Shown: positions 7,429-16,522, counted from the first letter of the stretch. The stretch: DNA of 48,554 bases from Stenotrophomonas geniculata ATCC 19374 = JCM 13324 (GCF_001431625.1 NZ_LLXT01000088.1:1-48554); one strand, 5' to 3'. The notes: generated from the letters alone by a model not told the origin. Program-made: numbers and translations.

Positions 7429-8166
7429 TCAACTGACCGTGCGCCCGCCATCCACGCGCAGGGTGTGGCCGGTGACGAAGCTGGCTTCGGCCACCAGCCA
7501 GTACACCGCTTCGGCAATCTCCTCGACCGTGCCGATCCGCGCCAGCGGCGTGCGCGCCAGCAGCGCCTCGCGGGCGAAATCGTCCTTGCCCTGTTCCGGC
7601 CACAGGATCGCGCCGGGCGCCACCGCATTGACCCGCACCTTCGGCGCCAGCTCCAGCGCCAGCGAGCGGGTGGCCATCTCCAGCGCGGCCTTGGCCATCG
7701 TGTAGGCGATGTGGTCCCGCATCGGGTCGGTGCCGTGCAGGTCGGTCAGGTTGACGATGCAGCCCTGCTGGCGGCGCAGGTAGGGCGCCGCCGCCTGTGA
7801 CAGCAGCAGCGGCGCGCGCGCGTTGACCGCATACAGCTCGTCCATTGCCTCGGCGGTGACCTGACCGAGCGGGGTGGGGAAGAAGTTGGAGGCATTGTTG
7901 ACCAGCGCGTCCAGGCGGCCGAAGTGGGTGACGGCCTGTTCCACCAGGTCGGGCAGGGCGTCGGCGTCACGCAGGTCGGCCTGCAGGGCCAGCACGCTGC
8001 CGGGGCGCACGTTGTCGAAATCGAACGCGGCCTGCTGCAGCTCGGCGCTGGAGGTGTTGGCATGCAGCACCACCGACCAGCCACAGGCGTGGAACTGGCG
8101 GGCGATGGCCGCACCGATCCGGCGCGCGCTGCCGGTGATCAGGACCACGGGGTGGGTGTCGCTCAT
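7429..8166 (-). CDS. PTR1/FolM-type pteridine reductase (short-chain dehydrogenase)
   Basis: This 245-residue SDR has the nucleotide-binding motif T-G-S-A-R-R-I-G (11-18). That is the T-G-x3-R-x-G form specific to pteridine reductases, not the usual T-G-x3-G-x-G. N-N-A-S follows at 90-93. The catalytic set is Asp142, Tyr155 and Lys159; Asp in place of Ser, 13 residues before Tyr, is also the PTR1 arrangement. The C-terminal G-A-I-L-W-P-E stretch is typical as well. Such enzymes reduce dihydromonapterin or dihydrobiopterin with NADPH. The gene converges with folK, consistent with a pterin role. The exact pterin substrate is inferred. Confidence 0.88.
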   Translation of the reverse strand: MSDTHPVVLITGSARRIGAAIARQFHACGWSVVLHANTSSAELQQAAFDFDNVRPGSVLALQADLRDADALPDLVEQAVTHFGRLDALVNNASNFFPTPLGQVTAEAMDELYAVNARAPLLLSQAAAPYLRRQQGCIVNLTDLHGTDPMRDHIAYTMAKAALEMATRSLALELAPKVRVNAVAPGAILWPEQGKDDFAREALLARTPLARIGTVEEIAEAVYWLVAEASFVTGHTLRVDGGRTVS

Positions 8167-8225
8167 CGAGGGTCCTCCAAGGCTCGGCTATCCTGTGCAC
8201 CATTGTCACCGCATTCGAAGACGCC

Positions 8226-9410
8226 ATGCAGCCCACCTTCCCCCTGCCCGAAGCCGATGCCCTGGCCCACAGCGACCAGCTGGCCGCCGCCCTGCGCGCC
8301 GAGATCCTTGCCCAGGGCGGGGCGATGCCCTTCTCGCGCTTCATGGAGCTGTGCCTGTATACCCCTGGCTGGGGTTACTACAGCGCCGGCGCCAGCAAGT
8401 TCGGTGGCAGTGGTGACTTCACCACCGCGCCCGAGCTTGGCAGCCTGTTCGCCGGCAGCGTGGCCAATGCGCTGGCGCCGGTGTTCGCGCAGCTGGGTGC
8501 ACAGGCGCGGATGCTGGAACTGGGCGGCGGTACCGGCGCCTTTGCCGAGGCCGTGCTGCTGCGCTTGGCCGAACTGGACGCGCTGCCGTCGCGCTATGCC
8601 ATCCTCGAACCCAGCGCGGACCTGCGCGAGCGCCAGCAGCAGCGCCTGCAGCAGAACCTGCCGGCCGAGCTGGCCGCGCGCGTGGACTGGGTCGACCGCC
8701 CGTTCGAAGAGGACTGGGAAGGCGTGGTGTTCGCCAACGAGGTGATCGACGCGCTGCCGACGCCGCGCTTCCTGATCCGCGATGGCGAGGTCTATGAGGA
8801 AACCGTCGAGCTGGATGCCGAAGGCAACTTCATCCGTGGTGCGCAGCCGGCCGATATCCTGCTCAACGGTGCGGTGCGCCACATCGAGCGCTACCTGGAA
8901 AAGCCCTTCGCCGAAGGCTACCGCTCCGAGGTGCTGCCGCAGCTGCCGTACTGGCTGCAGGCGGTGGCCGGCGGCCTGCAGCGTGGCGCGATGCTGTTCG
9001 TCGACTACGGTTACAACCGCGGCGAGTTCTACCAGCCCGACCGCGACGATGGCACCGTGCGCGCGTTCTACCGCCACCACGTGCACAACGACGTGCACCG
9101 CTGGCCGGGCCTGCAGGACATTACGGCGTCGGTGGATTTCACCGCGATGGCCGAGGCCGGCATGCACGGCGGTTTCGAGCTGGCCGGCTACTGCAGCCAG
9201 GCCAGCTTCCTGCTCGGTAATGGCCTGGACCAGGTGCTGCTGCTGGCCGAGGAACGCACCGACGAGGTCGGCCGCATCCAGTTGCGCGACCAGGTGAAGA
9301 AGCTGACCCTGCCGACCGAGATGGGCGAGCGCTTCCAGGCCATCGGCCTGCAGCGTGGCGTCGATTTCGAACCGGCCTTCGAACTGGGTGACCTGAGCTG
9401 GCGCCTGTGA
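8226..9410 (+). CDS. MidA/NDUFAF7-family class I SAM-dependent methyltransferase
   Basis: This 394-residue protein belongs to COG1565. It shows the family's Y-T-P-G-W-G-Y-Y-S stretch, G-D-F-T-T-A-P-E (about 63-70), the SAM-binding loop E-L-G-G-G-T-G (about 98-104) and F-A-N-E-V-I-D-A-L-P near 170. The mitochondrial relative NDUFAF7 dimethylates an arginine of complex I, but the bacterial target is not established. The start codon lies 59 bp from the divergent pteridine reductase gene. The stop overlaps the GTG of the VanZ-like gene. Confidence 0.87.
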   Translation: MQPTFPLPEADALAHSDQLAAALRAEILAQGGAMPFSRFMELCLYTPGWGYYSAGASKFGGSGDFTTAPELGSLFAGSVANALAPVFAQLGAQARMLELGGGTGAFAEAVLLRLAELDALPSRYAILEPSADLRERQQQRLQQNLPAELAARVDWVDRPFEEDWEGVVFANEVIDALPTPRFLIRDGEVYEETVELDAEGNFIRGAQPADILLNGAVRHIERYLEKPFAEGYRSEVLPQLPYWLQAVAGGLQRGAMLFVDYGYNRGEFYQPDRDDGTVRAFYRHHVHNDVHRWPGLQDITASVDFTAMAEAGMHGGFELAGYCSQASFLLGNGLDQVLLLAEERTDEVGRIQLRDQVKKLTLPTEMGERFQAIGLQRGVDFEPAFELGDLSWRL

Positions 9411-9799
9411 GCGAGGTGTTGCCGGTGATCAAGCCACTGCGGCGGCCGCGGTTGTGGGCCGTGCTGTGGGGTTTGGCCGTGCTGCTGGTGATTGTGGTCT
9501 GCCTGATCCCGCCACCGCCGATTCCGTTGCCGGAAAACAGCGACAAGGGCGAACACTTCCTCGCCTATTTCATCCTGGCAGGCAGCGCGGTGCAGCTGTT
9601 CCGTCGGGGCCGCCCGCTGCTGTGGGTGGGCGTGGGCCTGGTGCTGATGGGCATCGGCATTGAGTTCGCGCAGGGCGCGCTGACCAGCAACCGCATGGCC
9701 GACCCGATGGATGCCATCGCCAACACGATCGGTGTGCTCGCCGGCATGGCCACCGCACTGACCCCGCTGCGCGACCTGCTGCTGCGCTGGCGCGGGTGA
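9407..9799 (+). CDS. VanZ-like family membrane protein
   Basis: This 130-residue protein has about four hydrophobic segments. The short P-E-N-S-D-K-G-E-H-F-L-A-Y-F motif around residues 41-54 is typical of VanZ-like proteins, and the C-terminal part contains D-A-I-A-N-T-I-G. It uses a GTG start overlapping the preceding stop (GTGA), so it is translationally coupled to the methyltransferase gene. The role of these proteins outside teicoplanin resistance is unknown; no resistance function should be read into this copy. Confidence 0.8.
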   Translation: MSEVLPVIKPLRRPRLWAVLWGLAVLLVIVVCLIPPPPIPLPENSDKGEHFLAYFILAGSAVQLFRRGRPLLWVGVGLVLMGIGIEFAQGALTSNRMADPMDAIANTIGVLAGMATALTPLRDLLLRWRG

Positions 9800-9805
9800 G
9801 GTTCC

Positions 9806-9920
9806 TGTAGAGCCGAGCCCATGCTCGGCTTTCCGGTTGAAAAGCAGCCGAGCATGGGCCCGGCTCTACAGTAGATCCACGCGATGCGTGGATCCGGCCG
9901 CAAAGCGCAACCAAGGTTGG
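9806..9920. repeat. Cluster of SMAG repeats between convergent genes
   Basis: An inverted SMAG pair (9806-9830 and 9846-9870, AGCCGAGC type) is followed by a single GTAGATCCACGC unit at 9871-9895 and a small palindrome around CAACC-AA-GGTTG (9908-9919). They fill the whole interval between the VanZ-like gene and the GH20 gene and probably give both 3' ends. Confidence 0.8.
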
Positions 9921-9923
9921 CAC

Positions 9924-12278
9924 CTACCTGAGCGTGACCTCATCCAGCACCCACATCGCCGGGCGCGTGTCGCCGGTGAAGTTGATGCACAGATCGCCGT
10001 TGCCAGCGGTGCCCTTCGGCAGCGCCGCGCGCAGGGTCACGAAGCCGTCGGCATCGGTCTGCGCCGGCAGCGGCACCTGAGCCAGCACCTTGCCCGTGCA
10101 ATCACCGCGGCGGATCAGCATTTCACCGTGTGCGCTCCGGGCCTTTTCGAAGCGGCGCTTCGGCTCGTCGTGGGCCAGCTGGAAGTAGTACGGAATACGC
10201 CCCGCACGCACTTCCACGTTGCCGATGCCGTCCAGCTGCGCCTGCGGCCAGCGCCAGCACGGCTGGAAGATGTCCACGTTGAACACCGCACGCGTTCCCT
10301 CACGCGGGCCATCGTCTTCCAGGCGCAATACCAGGCCCTTCGTGCCCACGCAGCTGAGCAGCTCATCGCTGCGGCGGCTGAGCAGCGACTGCACGGTGAA
10401 TGCGGCGATGGTCGGCTTCGCGGCCAGCATCTGCCCCTGGTAGAACGCCGCCGCCTGCACGGTGGTCGGCAGTTTCCCGGTCAGCGGCTGCTGGTACAGC
10501 GGCGACTGCGCGGTCACCGGTTGGCCATCGGTGCTGTAGCGCACTTCATAACCCAGCGGATTGGCCAGCGACACGGTCACTGTGCCGGCCGCGCGGTTGT
10601 CGGTGTAGTCCACGCCCACTTCGAACGGGGTCTGCGCATAGGCCAGGCCCCAGGCACGGTAGCGCTGCAGCTGGGAGGGCAGGCGCGCGAGGAAATCGCG
10701 GAAGTCGCGATGCTCCGGCGTGCTCCAGCCGGTCTCGGCCACCGCGGCCAGGCGTGGGAACAGGTTGTGCTGCAGGCGTGCATAGCTGCGCGTGTGCTCG
10801 GTGAACATGTTGGCCTGCAGGCCCAGGATGTGCCCACGCTTGTCGGCGGCCAGCTCGGCCGGCACCGGCTCGAAGTTGTAGAGCTTGCCGAGGTTGACCT
10901 GGGTCGGACGGCCCGGCGGTTCATTTGGCGAGGCCGTCTGCAGGTAATCCAGGTACAGGTAGCCGACCGGCGACATGATCACGTCATGGCCGGCGCTGGC
11001 CGCAGCCAGGCCGCCTTCGGTGCCCTGCCACGACATCACTGTGGCCTGCGGCGGCAATCCGCCTTCGAGGATTTCGTCCCAGCCGATCAGGCGCCGGTCG
11101 TGTTCCTCCAGGAAGGTTTCCAGGCGCTTGATGATGTGGCTCTGCATGGCCATTTCATTCTTGATGCCCAGCGCACGCATGCGCTGCTGCACCCGCTTGG
11201 ATGCTTCCCACTGGTCCTTCACCGCCTCGTCGCCACCGACATGCACGTATCTGGCCGGGAACAGCGCGATCACTTCTTCCAGCACGTTCTCGAGGAAGGT
11301 GAAGGTGCTGTCCTCCACGTTGAACAGGTTCGGGAACACGCCCCATTCGCTGATCGGCTTCAGCGGCGTATCGATGGTGCCCAGCTCCGGATACGCGGCA
11401 ATCGCAGCAGTCGCGTGGCCCGGTACATCGATTTCCGGAATCACCTGGATATGCAGCTTCGCGGCATAGGCGATCACTTCGCGGATCTGCTCCTGGGTGT
11501 AGAAGCCGCAGTACGGATGCTCCTGGCCGCTGACCGGATCGATGCCGCCGTCACCGGCCGGCAGGCGGCAGCTGCCCACGTCGGTCAGCTTCGGGTAGCG
11601 CTTGATCTCCATGCGCCAGCCCTGGTCGTCGGTCAGGTGCCAGTGGAAGGTGTTGAGCTTGTGCGCGGCCATCGCGTCGAGCACGTGCTTGATCTCGTCC
11701 AGGCTCTGGAAGTGACGGGCGGAGTCGAGCATGAAGCCGCGCCAGCTGAAGCGCGGCGCGTCCTGGATCTGCACTGCGGGCAGCACGCCGTTGCTGCCGC
11801 CGGTGGCGAGCTGGGCGAGGGTGGTCGCGCCGTAGAACAGGCCGGTTTCGTTGCCAGCCTGCACCAGCACGCCCTGTGCGGTGCTTTCCAGCGTGTAGCC
11901 CTCGCCGCTGTCGCGGAAGGTGGGCACGATCTGGAAGCGGATGCTGCCGGCCTTGGCGCTGGCTTTGCCCTTGGCCAGTGCCAGGCGCGGGCCACCGCTG
12001 CGGGCCAGCAGGTCGGCGAACTGGTTGGCGACGCGCTGCGCGGCTTCGCCTTCGGCCTGCAGCACGGTATCGGCGCGCACGGTGATGCCGCTGCCCTGGC
12101 CGCGCTGCACGGTGGCCGGGGCGGGAATCAGCATCAGGCTGCCGGCGCGCAGCTGCGGGCCGGGTGCTTCAGCGGCAGGCGTGGGGTCGGCGGCAAGTGC
12201 CGGCAGCGCCGGCAACAGGGCGAGCAGGCTGCCCAGCAGCACTGCGCTGCGCATCCGGGCGCGGGAAGGCTTGACCAT
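9924..12278 (-). CDS. Glycoside hydrolase family 20 beta-N-acetylhexosaminidase
   Basis: This 784-residue enzyme is exported: a signal peptide covers residues 1-30, cut after A-L-A-A. A GH20b-like N-terminal domain (about 45-170) is followed by the TIM barrel with F-H-W-H-L-T-D-D-Q-G-W (211-221) and the catalytic pair Asp350-Glu351 in H-V-G-G-D-E. The pair supports substrate-assisted hydrolysis of terminal GlcNAc from chitooligosaccharides or glycans. The C-terminal region resembles the extra domains of proteobacterial hexosaminidases. An AAGGAG ribosome site precedes the ATG. A terminator lies between it and the TBDR gene upstream on the same strand, so it may have its own promoter. Confidence 0.92.
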   Translation of the reverse strand: MVKPSRARMRSAVLLGSLLALLPALPALAADPTPAAEAPGPQLRAGSLMLIPAPATVQRGQGSGITVRADTVLQAEGEAAQRVANQFADLLARSGGPRLALAKGKASAKAGSIRFQIVPTFRDSGEGYTLESTAQGVLVQAGNETGLFYGATTLAQLATGGSNGVLPAVQIQDAPRFSWRGFMLDSARHFQSLDEIKHVLDAMAAHKLNTFHWHLTDDQGWRMEIKRYPKLTDVGSCRLPAGDGGIDPVSGQEHPYCGFYTQEQIREVIAYAAKLHIQVIPEIDVPGHATAAIAAYPELGTIDTPLKPISEWGVFPNLFNVEDSTFTFLENVLEEVIALFPARYVHVGGDEAVKDQWEASKRVQQRMRALGIKNEMAMQSHIIKRLETFLEEHDRRLIGWDEILEGGLPPQATVMSWQGTEGGLAAASAGHDVIMSPVGYLYLDYLQTASPNEPPGRPTQVNLGKLYNFEPVPAELAADKRGHILGLQANMFTEHTRSYARLQHNLFPRLAAVAETGWSTPEHRDFRDFLARLPSQLQRYRAWGLAYAQTPFEVGVDYTDNRAAGTVTVSLANPLGYEVRYSTDGQPVTAQSPLYQQPLTGKLPTTVQAAAFYQGQMLAAKPTIAAFTVQSLLSRRSDELLSCVGTKGLVLRLEDDGPREGTRAVFNVDIFQPCWRWPQAQLDGIGNVEVRAGRIPYYFQLAHDEPKRRFEKARSAHGEMLIRRGDCTGKVLAQVPLPAQTDADGFVTLRAALPKGTAGNGDLCINFTGDTRPAMWVLDEVTLR

Positions 12279-12319
12279 CGGTACGACTCCTTGGAACGGT
12301 GCGATGAACGCTATACATG

Positions 12320-12355
12320 AAAAACGCCGGGCCCGGAATGACCCAGGCCCGGCGT
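12320..12355 (-). terminator. Rho-independent terminator of the GlcNAc-locus TBDR gene
   Basis: On the minus strand ACGCCGGGC pairs with GCCCGGCGT around a CCGGG-rich loop, followed by TTTTT (plus-strand A-run 12320-12324). It starts 35 nt beyond the TBDR stop codon. It would uncouple the hexosaminidase gene from the TBDR transcript, fully or in part. Confidence 0.8.
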
Positions 12356-12389
12356 GCGTGCACGACTCGGCGATGTTGCTGCCGCTGGA

Positions 12390-15050
12390 TCAGTACTTGA
12401 AGCGGAAGTTGAGGTAGTACTGGCGACCGTTGCTGTAGAACGAGGTCGGGATCGCCGCGGTCTGGTAGTACTTGTAGGTCGGGTTGTTGAGGTTGAGCGC
12501 ATCGAAGCTGATGCTCAGCCAGTCGGTGGCCTTGTAGCTCAGCGACGCCGACAGGGTGCCGAAGTCATCCTGGTAGTACGGGTTGGCGCCGGACAGGCCG
12601 ATCAGGAACGACGAACGGCGGGTGTAGCTGACGCGTGCACCGAAGGTATCGTTCTCGAAGTAGGCACCGACGTTGTAGGTGTTCTTCGAAGTGCCCAGCA
12701 GGTTGTCGCTGCCGTCGGCCCAGGTGTGGTCGGTGCTGCCATCGGCGTAGGTGTAGTTGGCATTGACACCGAAGTACTCGCCGATCGGCTGCTCATAGGC
12801 CACTTCGATACCGCGGACCTTGCCGTCGGCGTTCTTCGGACGCGAGATGTCGTATTCCTCAAGCTGATTGGTCAACTCGCTGAACAGCATCTGCTTCTCG
12901 GTGCTGAAGGCCACGTAGTCCTTCAGGCGCATCGAGTACGCACCGACCGACAGCATGCCGCGCGGCATGAAGTACCACTCCAGGTTGGCGTCGAAGTTGG
13001 TCGAGATCACCGGCTTCAACTTCGGATTGCCGCCGCCGCCCTTGCGGTTCAGATCCGAGCCGTACGAAGACGCGCCCAGTGCGGAGTAGTCGGGCAGGGT
13101 CTGGGTCTGGGAGGCGGCGAGGCGCAGCACCAGGTCATCGCGCAGGTCGTACTTGAAGTTGGCGCTCGGCAGCACGCGGTTGTGCTTGTTCTCAAAGGCT
13201 TCGCGGGTCCACGCACCGAACAGGCTCTTCACGTCGGGCACGGTCGAACCCGTCGCCGTGGCGTAGGTGTCGATATCCTGCTTGATGTTGACGTAGCGTA
13301 GGCCGACGTTGCCGCTCCAGCGGTCACCACTGAAATTGCCCTGCACGTAGGCCGCGAAATTCTTCTCGGTGACCTTCCATTCGGCGCCGTAGTTGTGGCG
13401 GCCGTCAGGGCCATCATTGCCGGACAGCCATTCGGAATTGTTGGTCACCGCGTTGCGCAACGCAGCCGGCGTGTAGTACCAGATGTTGCGCGGGAAGCTG
13501 CCACCGATGTCGCCGGCGAAGCCACCCGGGTAATTGGCGGTGGGGCTGCCGCGCAAGGCGTCCCAGATATTGCCCGGGGTGGCGCCTTCCGGCGACTTGG
13601 CCTCGCGCTTGTGGTCGGCGTAGCGCGCGCCGAAATCGATCGAGCTCAGTACGCCCGCGTTGAAGTACTGGCTGAAATCGACGTTGGCCCACTTTTCCTT
13701 GTCGATCGCGGTGACCTGCTGGTTACCCCAGGTGCCGCCCCAGCTGGCGCCGGCAGGGCTGATGTCGCCCCCCACATTCCAGTCCACCGGCGAGCCGTTG
13801 CCGTGCGTGGTCCAGCTGGCGCCACCACCGTTTGCGGTCAGCAGCTCGGCGATGTACTGGCGCGGCGTTTCGCCAGTGCCCTTGGTGGTACCGGCCTGGA
13901 ACTTGGCAGTCAGGTTTTCGCTGACCTGCCAGTCGGCATCCAGGGTGATGTAGTTGGTCTTGGCCGTCGACTCGCGGTAGATCATGTCGTACACCGCGTA
14001 GTTCGTGCCTGGCTTGCCGGCATAGCTGGCCTGGGTCAGCACGCCATCCTTCACCACGTAGCCCGGATCAGGGGCCTGCGACTTGCCGAAGCTGTTGCCG
14101 AACATCATGAAGTTGCGGTTGTAGTTGTTCGCTTCCAGCTTGGAGCTGAAGCCGCTGAGTACGAAGCTCAGATCGTCGGTCGGCTTGAACTGCAGCGAAA
14201 CCAGGCCGCCGGTGCGCTTGCGGGTCTGTTCGAACAGGGTTGAGCCCAGCAGGCCCGGCACCTGCACGCCGACCAGATCCGGGTTGGTCTTGGCCACCGG
14301 ATCGTTGGCTTCAATGGTGAAGAAGCCGCCCGGGATTTCCTGCGCTTCGCGACGCAGCTCGCGCTTCTGGCTGAAGGCCTGCAGCATCACGCCGAAGGTG
14401 CCTTCATCGTTCTTGTAGTTGAACAGGGCAGACAGCTGCGGGTCGTTCGACTTGGCCTGGTCCGAGCGCACCGCGCCGATCGAACCTTCCGCGGTGAACT
14501 GCTTGGAGAATTCCAGCGGCTTGCGGGTGATGATGTTGACGGTACCGGTGGTGCCGCCGTCCTGCAGCTTGGCCTGCGAGGACTTGTTCACTTCCACCGA
14601 GCTGACCAGTTCCGACGGCAGCAGCGAGTAGCTGACGCTGCGGCCGACGTTGTTGCCCTGGCTGAGCACGAACCAGTCGGCCGAGCCGACGGTGTGGCCG
14701 TTGATCAGGGTCTGGGTCAGGCTCGGGCTGGTACCGCGCAGGCTGACACGGTCGGCTTCGTCGAAGCCGCCTTCGTCGGCGCTGGAGGAGCTGATGTTCA
14801 CGCCCGGCAGGCGCTGCAGGGTATCGGCGACGTTGTGCGCGGGCAGCTTGCCCACGTCTTCGGCGGTGACCACTTCCACGCGCGCATTGGCTTCGCGCTT
14901 GGTATCCAGCGACTTTTCCATCGAACCACGGATGCCGGTGACCTGCACGGTATCCAGGTCGGTGGCGGTTTGGGCGGCCTGCTGCGCGTGCGCACTGAAG
15001 GCGATGCAGCTGACGATGGCGGCCGAAAGCAGGGTCTTGCGGGTGTTCAT
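12390..15050 (-). CDS. TonB-dependent receptor of the GlcNAc/chitin locus
   Basis: This 886-residue outer-membrane receptor has a signal peptide (1-24, ending A-H-A-Q). The plug begins L-D-T-V-Q-V-T-G-I-R-G-S and continues L-P-G-V-N-I-S and V-S-L-R-G. A long barrel ends Y-L-N-F-R-F-K-Y, with the terminal aromatic needed for insertion. The plug sequence is of the proteobacterial carbohydrate-uptake class, not the siderophore class. With GH20, nagP and the nag enzymes around it, uptake of GlcNAc oligomers is the likely job. The frame is open far upstream, but the ATG at 15050 has AGGAGA ahead of it and gives the signal peptide. It is 143 bp downstream of the kinase gene on the same strand. Confidence 0.9.
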   Translation of the reverse strand: MNTRKTLLSAAIVSCIAFSAHAQQAAQTATDLDTVQVTGIRGSMEKSLDTKREANARVEVVTAEDVGKLPAHNVADTLQRLPGVNISSSSADEGGFDEADRVSLRGTSPSLTQTLINGHTVGSADWFVLSQGNNVGRSVSYSLLPSELVSSVEVNKSSQAKLQDGGTTGTVNIITRKPLEFSKQFTAEGSIGAVRSDQAKSNDPQLSALFNYKNDEGTFGVMLQAFSQKRELRREAQEIPGGFFTIEANDPVAKTNPDLVGVQVPGLLGSTLFEQTRKRTGGLVSLQFKPTDDLSFVLSGFSSKLEANNYNRNFMMFGNSFGKSQAPDPGYVVKDGVLTQASYAGKPGTNYAVYDMIYRESTAKTNYITLDADWQVSENLTAKFQAGTTKGTGETPRQYIAELLTANGGGASWTTHGNGSPVDWNVGGDISPAGASWGGTWGNQQVTAIDKEKWANVDFSQYFNAGVLSSIDFGARYADHKREAKSPEGATPGNIWDALRGSPTANYPGGFAGDIGGSFPRNIWYYTPAALRNAVTNNSEWLSGNDGPDGRHNYGAEWKVTEKNFAAYVQGNFSGDRWSGNVGLRYVNIKQDIDTYATATGSTVPDVKSLFGAWTREAFENKHNRVLPSANFKYDLRDDLVLRLAASQTQTLPDYSALGASSYGSDLNRKGGGGNPKLKPVISTNFDANLEWYFMPRGMLSVGAYSMRLKDYVAFSTEKQMLFSELTNQLEEYDISRPKNADGKVRGIEVAYEQPIGEYFGVNANYTYADGSTDHTWADGSDNLLGTSKNTYNVGAYFENDTFGARVSYTRRSSFLIGLSGANPYYQDDFGTLSASLSYKATDWLSISFDALNLNNPTYKYYQTAAIPTSFYSNGRQYYLNFRFKY

Positions 15051-15193
15051 GATGTCTCTCCTCATCACTCGATTGGATGCCGGCGGCGGTGTTCGGTTAC
15101 GGTTGCGATGACATGCGCGGGGTGGCGGCGAAGTCCCGTGCGTTGGCGTGCCACGTACTGCGTGCTGCGATTGCGTTGAAGCCTGTTGCGGTG

Positions 15194-16213
15194 TCAGGCG
15201 GCCGACTGCTGCTGCAGGTACCAGCTTGCAGCGCCGACCACGCCCAGCTGGCCGTGTTCGACGACCTTCACCGGGATGCGTGCCAGTGCTTCGCCCATCG
15301 GCCCCTTCTGCAGGTAGCGTTCGACGAAGGTGCTGGCGTGCAGGTATTCGCGGATCTGCGGCAGGATGCCGCCGGCCAGGTAGACGCCACCGTGGGCACC
15401 GTAGAACAGGGCCATGTCGCCGATGGTGCTGCCGAGCAGGCCGCAGAACACATCCAGCGCCTGGCGCGCGCGTGCATCGGTATCGGCCATGGCGGCGGCG
15501 GTGACCGCATCGGGGCTGGCCAGCGTCGGTGCCTGCCCCTGCAGCGCACACACCGCGCGGTACAGGTTCATCAGGCCCGGGCCGGAGATCGCATGTTCGA
15601 TCGATACATGGGCGCGGTCGCGCTGCATGTGGCGGACGATGGCCATTTCCAGTTCGGTGCTGGCGGCCAGGGTCGGCTGGCCGGCTTCGGTGGGAAGCAC
15701 CACCGGGCCGTGCGCGGTGGGAATCCACAGTGCTGCACCGAGGCCGGTACCGGGGCCGACCACCAGGGTCGGACCGCGCGTGGCGGTGTCCGGCCCGCAC
15801 AGGTGCAGCACGCCGCTGGCGTCCACCTGCGCGGCGGCATAGGCCACCGCTTCGAAGTCGTTGACGATGTAGACCCGCTGCAGGCCGACATCGGCCTCCA
15901 CCTGGCGTGCCGACAGCGGCCACGGCAGGTTGGCGGTGATCACCGTGCCGTCCTCGCGGGCGTAGCCGGCGCTGGCGACCACGCAATGCGTGGGCCGCGG
16001 GCCTTCGCCGAGGAAGTCGGACAGGATCGCGCTGAGGCCGGCATGGTCGGCATTGCGGTACTTGCGGTACTCCAGCACCTGCACCGGATGGGCGGCGTCA
16101 CCGCTGGCCTGGACCCGGGCCACGCGCACATGGGTGCCACCGACGTCGGCGGCCAGGAACGAGGGCGCGACTCGGGACAGGACATGGGCCGGGGCGGGGT
16201 GGCTGGCGGTCAC
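15194..16213 (-). CDS. Glucokinase-family kinase, probable N-acetylglucosamine kinase (NagK-II type)
   Basis: This 339-residue protein belongs to the Glk family (COG0837). The phosphate-binding loop is A-A-D-V-G-G-T-H-V-R near residue 21. A central V-N-D-F-E-A carries the catalytic Asp, and G-P-G-T-G-L-G-A and E-A-G motifs follow. The GTG at 16213 has AGGAG 5 nt upstream and gives the usual Glk length; a longer frame to 16345 would cover the operator region and is rejected. Import of free GlcNAc by NagP needs a kinase to make the substrate of NagA, and no BadF-type NagK is present. This gene, under the shared operators, therefore probably phosphorylates GlcNAc. Plain glucokinase activity remains possible. 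Confidence 0.85.
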   Translation of the reverse strand: MTASHPAPAHVLSRVAPSFLAADVGGTHVRVARVQASGDAAHPVQVLEYRKYRNADHAGLSAILSDFLGEGPRPTHCVVASAGYAREDGTVITANLPWPLSARQVEADVGLQRVYIVNDFEAVAYAAAQVDASGVLHLCGPDTATRGPTLVVGPGTGLGAALWIPTAHGPVVLPTEAGQPTLAASTELEMAIVRHMQRDRAHVSIEHAISGPGLMNLYRAVCALQGQAPTLASPDAVTAAAMADTDARARQALDVFCGLLGSTIGDMALFYGAHGGVYLAGGILPQIREYLHASTFVERYLQKGPMGEALARIPVKVVEHGQLGVVGAASWYLQQQSAA

Positions 16214-16285
16214 GCGGGCTCCTGCTGCAGGTGGGGCCGGCCCCGGGATCGGGGGCGGCGATTGGGGCGGAGTCTGTAACCCCGC

Positions 16286-16299
16286 TGACAACGATGTCA
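16286..16299. promoter_or_regulatory. LacI-type operator at the kinase promoter
   Basis: TGACAACGATGTCA is palindromic apart from one central pair. It overlaps the minus-strand -35 hexamer TTGACA. The core matches the site at 16523 and resembles the TGACAACG-type motif known for LacI-family nag regulators. The presumed ligand-bound regulator is the product of 17922-18989. Confidence 0.7.
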
Positions 16300-16348
16300 A
16301 CGAGTTCGTGACACTTTCGTTGCTGCATCGCAACGAATGCGACATGCA

Positions 16349-16360
16349 GTAAACGTTTAC
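16349..16360. promoter_or_regulatory. Perfect 12-bp palindrome GTAAACGTTTAC
   Basis: A perfect palindrome with the central CG typical of LacI-family operators, lying between the two promoters. It differs from the TGACAACG sites, so it may bind a different LacI-type protein or the same one weakly. Confidence 0.5.
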
Positions 16361-16522
16361 ATGGCGTGAGTGCGGGTTTCACGTTGGAACCGTTGCCGCA
16401 CATGGGCCAAGGTCTCCGGCGCATTCAGCACGATGCGTTGCGATCAGGTTGCGCAGTGCAGCACGAGGTTCACAGGGCTGCGTGTGGAAGTTGACAAACC
16501 GCAGCTGTCCATCGAAAGAATG

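Noticed and set aside
9837..12320. 827-codon plus-strand frame opposite the hexosaminidase
   Set aside because: It is antisense to a gene with a clear GH20 active site and has no domain or start signal.
15051..15986. Upstream in-frame extension of the TBDR (reading to 15986)
   Set aside because: It overlaps the Glk-family kinase gene in another frame, lacks a receptor-like sequence, and the internal ATG at 15050 has a good ribosome site and signal peptide.
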